Shown piece by piece: positions 36,935 to 47,963 of a stretch of DNA of 64,000 nucleotides. Each line of letters starts with the position of its first letter. The stretch's first letter is position 1. Source of the stretch: Pomacea canaliculata (lineage: Eukaryota > Mollusca > Gastropoda > Architaenioglossa > Ampullariidae). A model generated the notes under the pieces. It was not told the DNA's origin. It made no database searches and worked only from the letters and a program-made list of their open reading frames with translations. The translations under genes were made by a program, and so were the position numbers. The stretch is from contig NC_037599.1 in assembly GCF_003073045.1 (NCBI RefSeq), positions 20,526,555 through 20,590,554 of the forward strand, in the 5' to 3' direction.

Positions 36935-37622
36935 CAGTGGAACCTCGGTTAGCGAACGCCTCGGATAGCGAATTTTTCGGTTAACGAACAAAAATTTCGC
37001 TAAAAATTTGTCTCGGATAGCGAACAAAATTTCGGATAACGAACAAAAATTTCGTTAAAAATTTGTCTCCGATAGCGAACAAAATTTCGGATAACGAACA
37101 GCCATGTGAACCACACGTGACCGACCAGCATGTCATCATTCGCGCTCGAGACACAGTTACGATCAGTCGTTCCTTACCTGTGCGCATCCTTCTTATTTAG
37201 TGATTGTTGTGCTTTATTTTAATAAGATAATCCTCAATCATGGCTCCAAAAAAGATTAAGAGCAATTAATAGTAGTGAGGTAATGACAAGGACGCGGCCA
37301 ACAAATGAATTGAAAAAGGAAATGATTTCAAAGTATGAAGGTGGCATGCGTCTGTCGGATATGTGATGTCGTATTACCGAAGAGTTTTACAAAAAAAGGC
37401 AGAAGAAGCAGACACTGGACAAGTTTTTTTCTTCAACCTCAAAGCTACAGAAAAGGGAAATCTCCCCGATTTTACAATGTCACGTGTGCTCATGGAGAGG
37501 GGATTCAAAGCAGTAATTCCACCCATTCCTCCCCACACCTGTTTCCAACCACGCCGTCAAAACGGCAAGTTTTCTGTTTAAATGCTTTCGTTAATGTTTG
37601 TATGTTTATTTAACTCCATTTA

Positions 37623-38348
37623 CAGTCAAATCTCCCTACTATGCCACCCCTCTACTATGCCACTCTCGGTATTATGCCACTTTTGCTCGGTCCCGACTAT
37701 AAATTCAATGTAAAAAAAAATTTACTATGCCACCCCTACTCTCCCTACTATGCCACTTTTTTTGTGACTGTTAAAAGACACAAGTTGTAAAATTCCGCGC
37801 AGTGCTCGATTATTATACTGTACGGTAGTGTGGGACATCGCATTTAGGTGGATGGAACATAGCACGCACACAGGGAGGGTGGAGGCTGGCAATGTGGGGG
37901 GGGGTGGTCGCTAGCCGGGTGACAGTCACGTGACAGAGGGAAGGTGTGAGGGAGTCGACTAGCGACAGGATTCAGGTGCGCGGATGTGGTTGGGAGGGGT
38001 GGAGGATGAAGAGAGTGGGGAGAATGAGAGGAGACAGCTAGCGAAGCCGACGATTCTTGAGAGCTTTGGACCAGACCTGGGCAAAGGCCTCCTGTCTCTG
38101 ACCGGCCCGCCCGCCAGTATATATACTATATATACAGTATTGGGTAAAACTGAGTTAACTATATTAGTCCCGCCCTCTAAAACCATCCCAAGTCTCATGC
38201 GGCCCCTTAATTGCCCACCCCTGCTTTGGACTGACGGGTAACTTGAACAAATAAAGCCGTTTTTACGAACACTCTCTACTATGCCACTCTCGCTACTATG
38301 CCACTTTTGCTCGGTCCCGGTAGGTGGTATAGTAGGGAGATTTGACTG
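37623..38348. mobile_element. Pogo-type MITE (CAGTCAAATCTC family) nested in the Tigger element, copy 1
   Basis: Inverted ends CAGTCAAATCTCCCTACTAT and ATAGTAGGGAGATTTGACTG, flanked by TA. Subterminal CTACTATGCCAC words recur many times at both ends. It contains the hAT MITE at 38072-38223. A nearly equal-length copy in opposite orientation lies at 47177-47903. Confidence 0.85.
38072..38223. mobile_element. hAT MITE nested in the pogo MITE (copy 1)
   Basis: Ends CAGACCTGGGCAA and TTGCCCACCCCTG, with the 8-bp duplication CTTTGGAC at 38064-38071 and 38224-38231. It is the third layer of a three-level nest. Confidence 0.85.
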
Positions 38349-38548
38349 TATATTGCATTATAACTGTTCTCATTAAAACAAATACCTATATAGCCTGTAA
38401 CTTTCAAATAGCGAGTCAACAGGGGCTGGGAACCAATTAAATCTATTTCCTTTATTTCTTATGGAAAAAATTGTTTCGGATAACGAACATTTCGGTTAAC
38501 GAACAGCTTTCCAGAACGGATTAAGTTCGTTAACCGAGGTTCCACTGT

Positions 38549-39332
38549 ACTATACATCTGGCGGTACGTAAATTCGGTGCGCGCACAACGCGGAAGCTTG
38601 TGTCACGTGAGTTTATGAGACTTAATATACACGAGACTGGGTTCATTTCTTGATAAAATACGCCAACAAAGTTTGACAGCATAAATGGGGTTAGTCAACA
38701 TTATATGTTATAACACTTAAATGGTAAAAAAATAAGCGATTTGTGTAATATAACTGTGACTAACCCTGCATATGAAAAAACACAAACTTGTTGAAATCGA
38801 TCACAGAACCCTCCAACAGAGGAGAGCGGTAATGCTATAGCAACTAGCATTAACAATAAGAGTTGCGGGTCGTGACACTTTTTTGTTTTACGAATTTAAC
38901 AAGACTAGCGCAATATAAATAATAGGACAACCCCAACAAATTGTCACCTAGCAATGGAGGGTTCCCCCGTCCCTTAATCTGTGTCTGTACTGGTGCTGTT
39001 ATCTGGGTCATGAAAACCCAAGAAAGATCTTGGTGCTGCAGAGAATTCTATTGATGTGATATTGATCTTTGGGTAAAGTAAACATGGAGGGGAGCAGTCA
39101 AAGGTTTATGACTGGCTGGCTTGTGCAGATACTCATTTTCATGTCAAATTCTTCCTGCACCATTATGTGGTCGATAAATCAATTCTTCTCTTCTTCTCCT
39201 CCTTCTTCTCCCTTTTCTTCAGGCTTCATTGTCTGCTCCCCGAGACTTCCAATAATATATATATTAACTCGCGTAATTAAATGGGTTCTACGGTGTTTTC
39301 TATTGTGACACGATTAAAAATACTGAACTGTG
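38549..39332. other. Intergenic between divergent copies B and C
   Basis: No coding exon or named repeat seen. AT-rich, with a CTT/CTC-rich patch at 39183-39220. It presumably contains upstream regulatory DNA of copies B and C. Confidence 0.3.
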
Positions 39333-39353
39333 ACTGAAGCGAAACTGAAAGTA
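39333..39353 (+). promoter_or_regulatory. ISRE/IRF-like element upstream of SAMD9-like copy C
   Basis: Core GAAACTGAAAGT at 39341-39352 is a textbook IRF/ISRE match. The whole 21-base block equals the site at 9671-9691 upstream of copy A except at two positions. It lies 343 bases before the donor of a probable 5' UTR exon (GTAAGT at 39696), which pairs with the acceptor GTTGCAG ending at 41015. Function is inferred. Confidence 0.55.
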
Positions 39354-41021
39354 AACATTTCTTGCTAAGAGCTCTAATGACACAATCAGAACCAGATAAT
39401 GGTTTCCAAGTACAAATGAACGACAATCGTCAACATGAAAGTTTAGTTTAGATCGGTGGGAAATGTTCGGTGATCGGCATCAAAATAGAAACAAGATGTC
39501 ATATCATTTTTTTCCCGCTGTGATCTGGGATAATAATTCAGTGTGGTATTACAAGTTGTGCGAATACACCAGTACCGTTTGAATCAAAGATTGTTTGCTA
39601 ACGAGAGCGGTAGATGGCTGTCTACAGGTGGGAACTGTAAAGGTCAACAGTCCGTCTTTCCACAAGTGTTGTAGCTGTAGTTGCGAACCACGGAAGTAAG
39701 TTCATTTTTTCGTTGTTTTTTTCCCTTTAACCTTTAACAACTACATATTCCTATTTCTTCTGTTCACATTCAGTATTTAAGTTGTACAGACTATGGACAA
39801 AGGATAGTATTGTCGAACATTGGAAATTGTAATCATGTCTTTGGTAAAACATAGTCATGTATGGGGTGAACAGCTAATAACCTGGATTCATACTCGCAAA
39901 TAAACTTATGAAGATAACAACGATCACTTCATTTTTCTTTCAATACCAAGATGTTGATGATTTTTAATATATTTGCTGGAGAGCTCTATTCTTCTTACTC
40001 TCTTTCTCTCTCTTGCGCACTCACGCACACCTACCAGCCGTGAAACGCAACACATTTTTCTCACCGATCTTTATTATTTCTTATGATTCTCAGGGTCTGA
40101 CTCATTAATCAGATTAAGTAATGGTGGTTATTGTCCACAAAAAGTCCAAAATAAAGAGAAAGTACATATGTACATATTCCTGGAGACTGCCTTGCTAAAC
40201 AAAAATTAACTCTTCCTGGAACGAAAACGTTTTATCTGATCAAGCAAGCAGAGTTTAAAATGGCTCTCATTGTCAGCTCTCTATAAAGGCTTCAATCTTT
40301 CCTCAAAAAGATCCATTATACAAATATAAACTGCAGAAGTTTATTAAATCCGAAAAGCCTTTTGTACATGATCTCCATTACCTCTCAAATGGTGTTACTT
40401 CCCTTGCGACACTCAGCTCATTAACACATTAACGACTCAGTCTACTCATCCGCTGACGACAGCAACCAGCGAAAAACCTTCACCAGTTCAACATTCTGTC
40501 TACGTGCTGGAAGGATCTATCATCACCATCAGTTCATTATTTGTTTATTATTTCCAATTTTGTCAAGAGATTTTGATTCATTATTCTTGGAGTTTGTGTA
40601 GCTTCGTACAATTTCCATATCCTTGTGTGCTTTTAAATTTTACTTGGAAAGAATTTAAGACTTTGTTTCCTGATAGGCTCCTAACGGAAACTGTCTGATG
40701 GGGAATGACGTCATTAGCACGTGCCCGAAGCTCTCCCACTGGCTTCAACCTTCAATCGTATCAACATTTTAAATTCATGTCAATCCCATTGTGTATTTCT
40801 AAAATAATAAGTAGAAATTATTTTGAACCAAACTAATGACTGCTAACGTCTGTTTATTGACCAGCATCTTTGAGTATAATCTCATATTTGGGATGGCACT
40901 TAACAGTTGGAACAGCAGGACCCAGTGAGATGGAATTTTTACATTAAAAATAGTTTTCAAGAGATTGATATCGAAACAAAAGGCAACGTTTAACAGAGAT
41001 TCTTCATTGTTGCAGGTAACC

Positions 41022-44000
41022 ATGAGGCCAGAAGAGTGGAAGAAAATCAGGTCCTGCTGGGAAAGACTCGTTGAAGAGCTGGACCTTCAGCACGGTATGA
41101 TTGACCGCCTGTACGCCAATGGTGTTCTTTCAGACCTAGACAAGGGCAAGCTCTCACTGGAAAAAATTGACAGAGAAAAAAATCCAAGCTTTTTTGGAAA
41201 TACTCAAGAAGAAGCCTGATACAGCCTATGTTCGATTCACAGAAGCATTAAAGAGGTATCAACCGGATCTTCTCCAGATTCTACAGCCTCCAGGACGACC
41301 TCAGTCTAAGAGGGGATGTTGGGATGGACAAGGTTTGTTATTGTTCTGTTACTGGATTATTGATTCGTTGCTTCAAACTGCTGACTGAATTTTTTTTTTC
41401 TCACTGTCACTGTGCATGTTGACACAGTGGAAGAGGTAAACTGTAGATTTGCTAACTTAAGCTACAATGTGAGCAATAAATCAAATCTCTCACGAAGAAG
41501 AGTTAAAACAACCCAGAAAAAAGGCAACAAAAAGTAGACATGTTTGAAGTATAAATAATTAAAACTATTTAGATTTCCTGTCTTTTCCTTCCATGTCACA
41601 AATTATGTGGAAATTATGTCTTTACTTACAGAAATAACAAAAAAGTTGAATATAACTTCTTTCAGTCAGTAGGCAGTGGTGAAGTCCAGTCGTTTGATTG
41701 CAAATGTCGTGTAGTTATTGTTGTGTTAGTGGCAGTTTAATTTATCAAAATATGCACTCTACAAAACACATACTCAAAGTCTACAGCAATCCAAATCTTT
41801 TTTCTGCCTCATTTTCAAAATGCCAGCTCAGACTCTTGTACCAAGAGTTGCAAGAAACAGGCTATTTTACCAATCATTTTCGTGCGAATTGGTGTAATAA
41901 GTTACTTATCTGGTGTAATATATTTTATGCTTGGTGTAATATGGTTTATATTTTACATTTGCAGCATCAGCGGCATCGACAGCACCACAGGAATTCTTGA
42001 GAAATTTGACGGTTGCAGACCTGCAAAAACGGCTTCGGCCAGCTTTAGAACAAGAACATCTTGATGACAGTGTAATTGGAAGCATACTGGATGCTCTAGA
42101 GAAAGCAGGGATAGATGGAGAGGTTTTTTTAGAAATGACTGGAGAAGACTTCAAGGAAAATTTTCCTGAACTTATATTTGGTCACAGGAAGAAACTAATA
42201 ATTATAAGAGACCACTTTCTGAAAGACCAAGATCCTTATAAGTTGCAAGAAAATACTGATACTGAAGTAAAGAAAATTAAGCCATGCCTCCAAAGAACTG
42301 AATATGTTCGTGAATTTGGGCAGGAACCCACAACATTTCACAACTATCAAAAAGGAAAATATTTGAACAAGCATGAAGAACGTGCTGGAAATTTGATCAA
42401 TCCAGTTCGTCAGTTTTTCCCATGTAGCTTCAGAATCCACTGCTGACATTTGTGAGTACATTGCAGACAGAGTCACAGAATTTGCTGCAGCTTGTCTTAA
42501 TGACAGAACAAATGGAACAATCTACTTTGGCATTGGAGATACAGATTGTACCCATTTTGGTTATGGAGAAGTATTGGGAATAGTTGTTGATAAGAAGGAT
42601 TGTGAAGATGCTGTTAGATTGTCAACCACAAGAAGATTTTGTCCTGAGCTAAGAGAAACAGCACTGCATTGTATTAAACCACCAATTATAATCGACGTGA
42701 CAGATACCGACCATGTCAGCGATGACCCTCTGGTTGTCTGTGAGGTGGATGTTGAGCCTACAAGTGACTGGGTGAAGGATCATGCCTTCTTTATAAGCTC
42801 TCTTTCCTCATCAGCAACGGTTACATCAGAGAATACAAGTGAACATGATCTTCTACTGTACCGACTCAGTGCTGGAATTCCGACAAAGCAAGACTCAAAG
42901 CAAATAGAACAATTTTCTGGAGAGAAGTTGCAGCTGACCGAGGACAGACGCCGGCAGGAAAAGTCGTCCACAAGCGCTTGCCGTGAAAATTTGATTGAGA
43001 CACTTCAAGATTACATGTGTGGTGGAGGAGACAAACTCGAGGGGAATTTTTACCGAATACTTGCCACTCCATCCATGAATGTGTCTCACCCTGACTTCTC
43101 TCAAAATTTTCAGTTTATTTTCAACATGGACTGGAGATGCATCCTCGACTTTGATCCAGTTAGTGATAAGGATGGCTTGTATAGTTATGCTGAAAAAGAG
43201 AAAGAGCAAGTCTACAACAAGAAGACAACAAAAAATGTTATTCAATCCAGTGACGATCCCCAAGAAGAAAGGACATGCGAACAGTTTCAAGATCTGATGG
43301 AATCTCCACACAAACAGTGGATACTTTGCAACGGCTGTGCTTCAGATGGAGAAGAGGGGCTTCAGGTCATTGAGTGGAAGCAAAGAAGGAGCGAGGGATA
43401 TCGGGAGGTCGTTCGACTGTTAAAGAAAAGCATCCCAAAAGGCCGTGGTGTCATTCTCATTCTTGTTACATCCCACGATGACGTGTTCATCGAAGCATCT
43501 GAAGAGCTGTTGCTAAAATTTAAGAACCAGTGGCTCATGATTGCTGAATCCAAAAGATTTGCTGATGCTTGGGTTGAAGGCCTTAAGAAAAGGAACATGA
43601 ATATAGACGAAAACAGATGCATCTATAAATTTTCGTTCTTTGAGGTAAATAAGGCAGTCATTCAGTTGTTGGGATCTCCAGTACTCAGTGATGGTCAGTG
43701 TGTAGTAGCAACCACATCAGGAGTACAAACAGAACTGGGCAATAAAGTAAAGCAGGAGCTTTGCGATTTGGATGTCGTCAGTGCTGAGCAATGCAAGGAG
43801 GCTGAAAGTCTTCTGTGAATAAGGTCTGTGACCTGAGTTTGAAAACCGAGGAAAATTTCTACAAAGGTAACAGTGCCACCTGGTGGAACTTCTACTTCCA
43901 AGGTCATGTGTGCCGACGAGAAAGATATGAACGCCTTCTTGCATATACTAGGGAAGAACTGAAGAATGAATATGCCGTCGATCATCAAAATTTCAGGAAT

Positions 44001-47000
44001 GTTGAAATCTACCATCACCCAGGTGCAGGAGGAACTACAGTTGCCATGAATGTTCTTTGGGATCTGAAGTCGGCGTACAAATGTTGTCGGGTCAAAAGAA
44101 TCACCAAAGAAACTGCACGACAGATCTTTCAGCTATACGAACTCGGGGAGAGTCAGCGTGTTTATAGAAGCCCTGTGCTTGTAATGCTGGACAATGAAGA
44201 TGAGGAAAAGGTTGGCAGTCTCAAGAAGTTTATTGATGAAGAATGTGACAGAAGGGGATTAAATACAGTTGTGTGTGTCTTTTTGTCATGCCTTCGGAGG
44301 ATGAATTTGTCTGAGGAGCATGAGAGGACAAATGTAGTCCTAACTCAGAAACTTAGCCAGCGTGAGGTCCAGTTCTTTCTGGACAAGTATGAAACACTTA
44401 AACAGAAATTCACTGACAGTAAAGGCGGGACTAATCCCGATAGCCTCCTTGGACTCAATATTATGAAGGAAAATTTCAATGAAGATTACATAGAAAGGAC
44501 AGTGAAAATGCTGCTTGAAGAGTTTCAGGAAGGAAAAGAGAAGACGGTCTTGAAGTATGTCGCACTGCTAAACCATTATGATCTTTCATTCCAAGGTATT
44601 CCACTCTCCTGCTTTGATCCCCTCATGGTCCATGATTCTCCCAAAGTTTGGGATGTGCATATGCCAGCCTATCCTCTGTTGACTTTTACTTACAACATGC
44701 ACCTATCTGGAAGAACAAAGTGTCTTCGGATCAGCTGCCATCTTCTTTGCAAATATATATTAGACATCAGTTTGGACAATGGACAGTCTCATGGTGACTT
44801 GATGGAGGAGTTTCTCTGGGGTCCTATCATCCAGAGGTCTAAACGTGATGTTGCATATCGGGAGCTTCTTCGTATTGTGAACGAAATTATGAAAAAGAGA
44901 TGCTGGGCTGATGACAAGACAAGGTCAAAATTCTCTCCTTTCATACAGAGCCTGATTGCTGAAGACAAGTACGAAAGTGCTGCCAAATGCATGGAGCTCG
45001 TCTTTGAACATACAGATGACCCCATGCTTGCCCAACAGATGGCTCGCTTTTTCAGCAGCTGTAACAATTGGGATAATGCAGTAAAATGGGCTGATAAAGC
45101 CATCGAAAAATTGCCACAGAATTGCTACCTGCTGGACACCAAAGGACAAATTTCAAAGTCCCGTCTTTCTGAGCTACTGAAGGAATGTGAAAGAAATAGA
45201 GGCTCAGCCAACCCTGAGATACTACAGGAGGCTGTAAGATATGCACAGCAAGGTCTTTCTGATTTCAGTGACGAACAAAGAGTGTGTTGTAAGGAAACTT
45301 TTGTTGCACCCAATATGGCAGGTTGCTTTGGCCAGATGGATATAATTATGCTTCTTGTAAAGATCTTAAAATGCTGCTGTGTCTTTCAGTCAGCATCAGC
45401 ACTACAAAGATTCTTTTCAGACAGGGAGTTCATTCCAGAAAATCTAAAAATAATCAGAGAACATGTACTATGGTTGAAATCCATCCAAGAGCATGCCATT
45501 CAAGCCTTAAGATCAGCAGAAGATGGCGTGGAACTGTATTCAGGAAATGAGTATGGGCATTCTGCACATTCAATATTTCTAAGTGAAGGTAATCTTGATC
45601 GTTACAGAAATCTTCTGAAAAATCTTTTTGATGAAGATGATTTGCTTAAGATGGATGTACAGAAAATGAATCCTGGACAAAGGAGGAGATTGGTTTGTAA
45701 ACTTGGGGGATATTCATTATTCAGCATAATGAAAATATACAGAGAACGGAATGGTAGAAAAAATGTTTTCTTCATAAACAAACTCATGACCTTAAATTTA
45801 GAACGTTCAAACTGGAACAGATTTGATTTGAGCATGGCTCTTGCCTCTGCCATTTGTCTGTGTAGCGATATTGGCGACCCATCTGAACAAAAACCCTATC
45901 TCAGCTCTGTCCTAAAGTGGTCAGCAGAATTATGCAGAATAAAAGAACAGCAGGAATACATAGACCTTGATCCTTTTGTGTACTTTCTTGTTTTCTATTG
46001 GCCATCTCCAAGCAGAACGCTTCTTGATTGTCATCCACAAAAGCTTTATAGAATGATGAAACAGGCAGATGATGCATTTAAAAAGAAACTGCAGCAAGTC
46101 CCTGGATGTAGAAAGAGAAACCTGCCACTATTCTTTCTCACTAAACTCCCTGCAGATAATAGTATTGTATCCCGAGAAAGGCTGGCAGCCTTGGCAGGCA
46201 CAGACTTCAGGGGAGTCCACAGAGTAAATAGGCTGTTGAAGTCGCCACAAGCATTGAATCTACTGGAAAGATTTTCTGGGGTACTAGACAACACTGGCTG
46301 GAACGTGAAAGTCATGCTGGAAGATAGGCAAGGGAAGAAGATGGACTTAAACATTCCTGTTTTCACAAGAGAGAATAAACAGAGGATGATTGTGTCTTTT
46401 GTTCTTGGCTTTGGCCCTGGAGGACCGATTGCATGTGACATTGATTCCAGCCCTCCACATCAATGTGATGATCAACAGGACCATTATACCACACATCCTT
46501 TTGGTCCAAGACAGTTTTACCCAGAGTCTCCTCGATCACATCCATGTGATGATCAACAGGACCATTATACCACACATCCTTTTGGTCCAAGACAGTTTTA
46601 CCCAGAGTCTCCTCGATCAGTAGAAGCCTATGACATTGATAAGATAATGCAAGAAATTTGGGAAGTAAGGGCTATCATTGCAAGCAGATCATCACTTACA
46701 AGAGAAGAGGCAAGTTTGATCACAATGTTAGTTATAGCTTCTCGTGTTTAGTTTTCTTCTTGTTGCGTATTCTTTTTTAGATTCAACACAGCCATCTCCC
46801 AACATTTTCTTGCCAAAACCGTTCCTGTCACTATTACTTTAAGTTTTGGGCTAATTTACCTAGCACACTATGTTCCAACTGAAGAAGTTTTACAGGATGA
46901 TTTTTGAAACTTTGTATGATGTGGCTTCTTTGTTTCCATGATTATCCAGTTTATTTAGCCATTACTGGATAATATTTGTATATTAGCAATACTTGGGGAC

Positions 47001-47106
47001 TATATTGATAATTGCCTTCGGCATCTAATTGCAGCGCAACAGAGTCAGGAATTTGCCAGCCTTGGAAAGAATCATACAAAGGCACCGTGGCAGCATCAGA
47101 TACTAA
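41022..47106 (+). CDS. SAMD9/SAMD9L-like protein with N-terminal CARD, copy C (three frame shifts)
   Basis: Exons: 41022-41332 (CARD, MRPEEWKKI...), 41965-46709 (giant exon) and 47035-47106 (RNRVRNLPALE... to TAA). Domain order is the same as copy B: SAM (LTVADLQKRLRP), AlbA_2 ([20 protein letters not shown] near 42480; CEVDVEP near 42740), SIR2-like ([17 protein letters not shown] near 43445), Walker A PGAGGTT near 44020-44040, Walker B-like VLVMLDNED near 44175, TPR-like near 45020-45140, OB-fold-like near 46290-46370. By eye it is much closer to copy A than to B. Three single-base frame changes interrupt it: an extra A in the A7 run at 41175-41181, one surplus base near 42426, and one missing base near 43813. 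The long open frames between them suggest either very recent decay or assembly errors. The last intron begins with GC (AG|GCAAGT at 46710). Confidence 0.75.
46458..46619 (+). repeat. 81-bp in-frame tandem duplication near the C-terminus of copy C
   Basis: Two units, 46458-46538 and 46539-46619, differ at one base. Each encodes 27 residues containing CDDQQDHYTTHPFGPRQ and FYPESPRS. Copies A and B have a single, shorter linker in this position. The duplication keeps the reading frame. Confidence 0.95.
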
Positions 47107-47176
47107 AAGCATGCAGAATCAACAGTGAATGGGCAACCCACTCAGTGATACAACAGACATTTATTCTTTTCTATTA

Positions 47177-47903
47177 CAGTCAAATCTCGCTACTATGCCA
47201 CCTACCGGGACCGAGCAAAAGTGGCATAGTAGAGAGAGTGGCATAGTAGAGAGGGTTCGTAAAAACGGCTTTATTTGCTCAAGTTACCCGTCAGTCCAAA
47301 GCAGGGGTGGGCAATTAAGGGGCCGCATGAGAAATTGGGATGGTTTTAGAGGGCCGGACTAATATAGTTAACTCAGTTTTACCTAATACTGTATGTATAG
47401 TATATATACTGGCGGGAGGGCCGGTCAGAGACAGGAGGCCTTTGCCCAGGTCTGGTCCAAAGCTCTCAAGAATCGTCGGCTTCGCTAGCTGTCTCCTCTC
47501 ATTCTCCCCCTCGCCTCTTCATCCTCCACCCCTCCCAACCACATCCGCGCACCTGCATCCTGTCGCTAGTCGACCCCCTCACACCTTCCCTCTGTCACGT
47601 GGCTGTCACCCGGCCAGCGACCACCCCCCACATTGCCAGCCTCCACCCTCCCTGTGTGCGTGCTATGTTCCATCCCACCTAACTGCGATGTCCCACACAA
47701 CCATACAGTATAATAATCGAGCACTGCGCGGAATTTCACAACTTGTGTCTTTTAACAGTCACAAAAAAAGTGGCATAGTAGAGAGAGTAGGGGTGGCATA
47801 GTAAATTTTTTTTTACATTGAATTTATAGTCGGGACCGAGCAAAAGTGGCATAATACCGAGAGTGGCATAGTAGAGGGGTGGCATAGTAGGGAGATTTGA
47901 CTG
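47177..47903. mobile_element. Pogo-type MITE (CAGTCAAATCTC family), copy 2, in the 3' flank of copy C
   Basis: Same inverted ends and TA flanks as the copy at 37623-38348, but in opposite orientation and only one base longer. It contains the same hAT MITE at the same internal site. It lies between the copy C stop codon and an AATAAA at about 47963, so it may be part of the 3' UTR. Confidence 0.85.
47302..47454. mobile_element. hAT MITE nested in the pogo MITE (copy 2)
   Basis: Starts CAGGGGTGGGCAATTAAGG and ends TTTGCCCAGGTCTG, with the 8-bp duplication GTCCAAAG at 47294-47301 and 47455-47462, identical (inverted) to that of copy 1. Confidence 0.9.
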
Positions 47904-47963
47904 TAACGAATTGTGATGCAGTATGCATGACCATTCTTTACTTTTCTTCATTTATCTGGTGTA

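Larger units (their letters stand above)
36935..38547 (+). mobile_element. Tigger/pogo-type DNA transposon, internally deleted, carrying nested elements
   Basis: Ends CAGTGGAACCTCGGTTAGCG and (inverted) CGTTAACCGAGGTTCCACTG, flanked by TA on both sides as Tc1/mariner-pogo elements require. Subterminal GGATAACGAAC repeats are typical of Tigger. Near 37240-37350 a short stretch starting MAPKK, with TRPTNELKKEMISKYEGG further on, is a remnant of the pogo N-terminal helix-turn-helix. The catalytic DDE region is absent. A 726-bp MITE (37623-38348) sits inside it. Confidence 0.85.

Noticed and set aside
37335-37613. 92-codon open frame inside the Tigger element as a host gene
   Set aside because: It lies within the transposon and its frame does not extend the HTH remnant; no host similarity.
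41022-43818. Copy C as two or three separate short genes
   Set aside because: Each break lies inside a conserved domain and both sides align collinearly with copies A and B.
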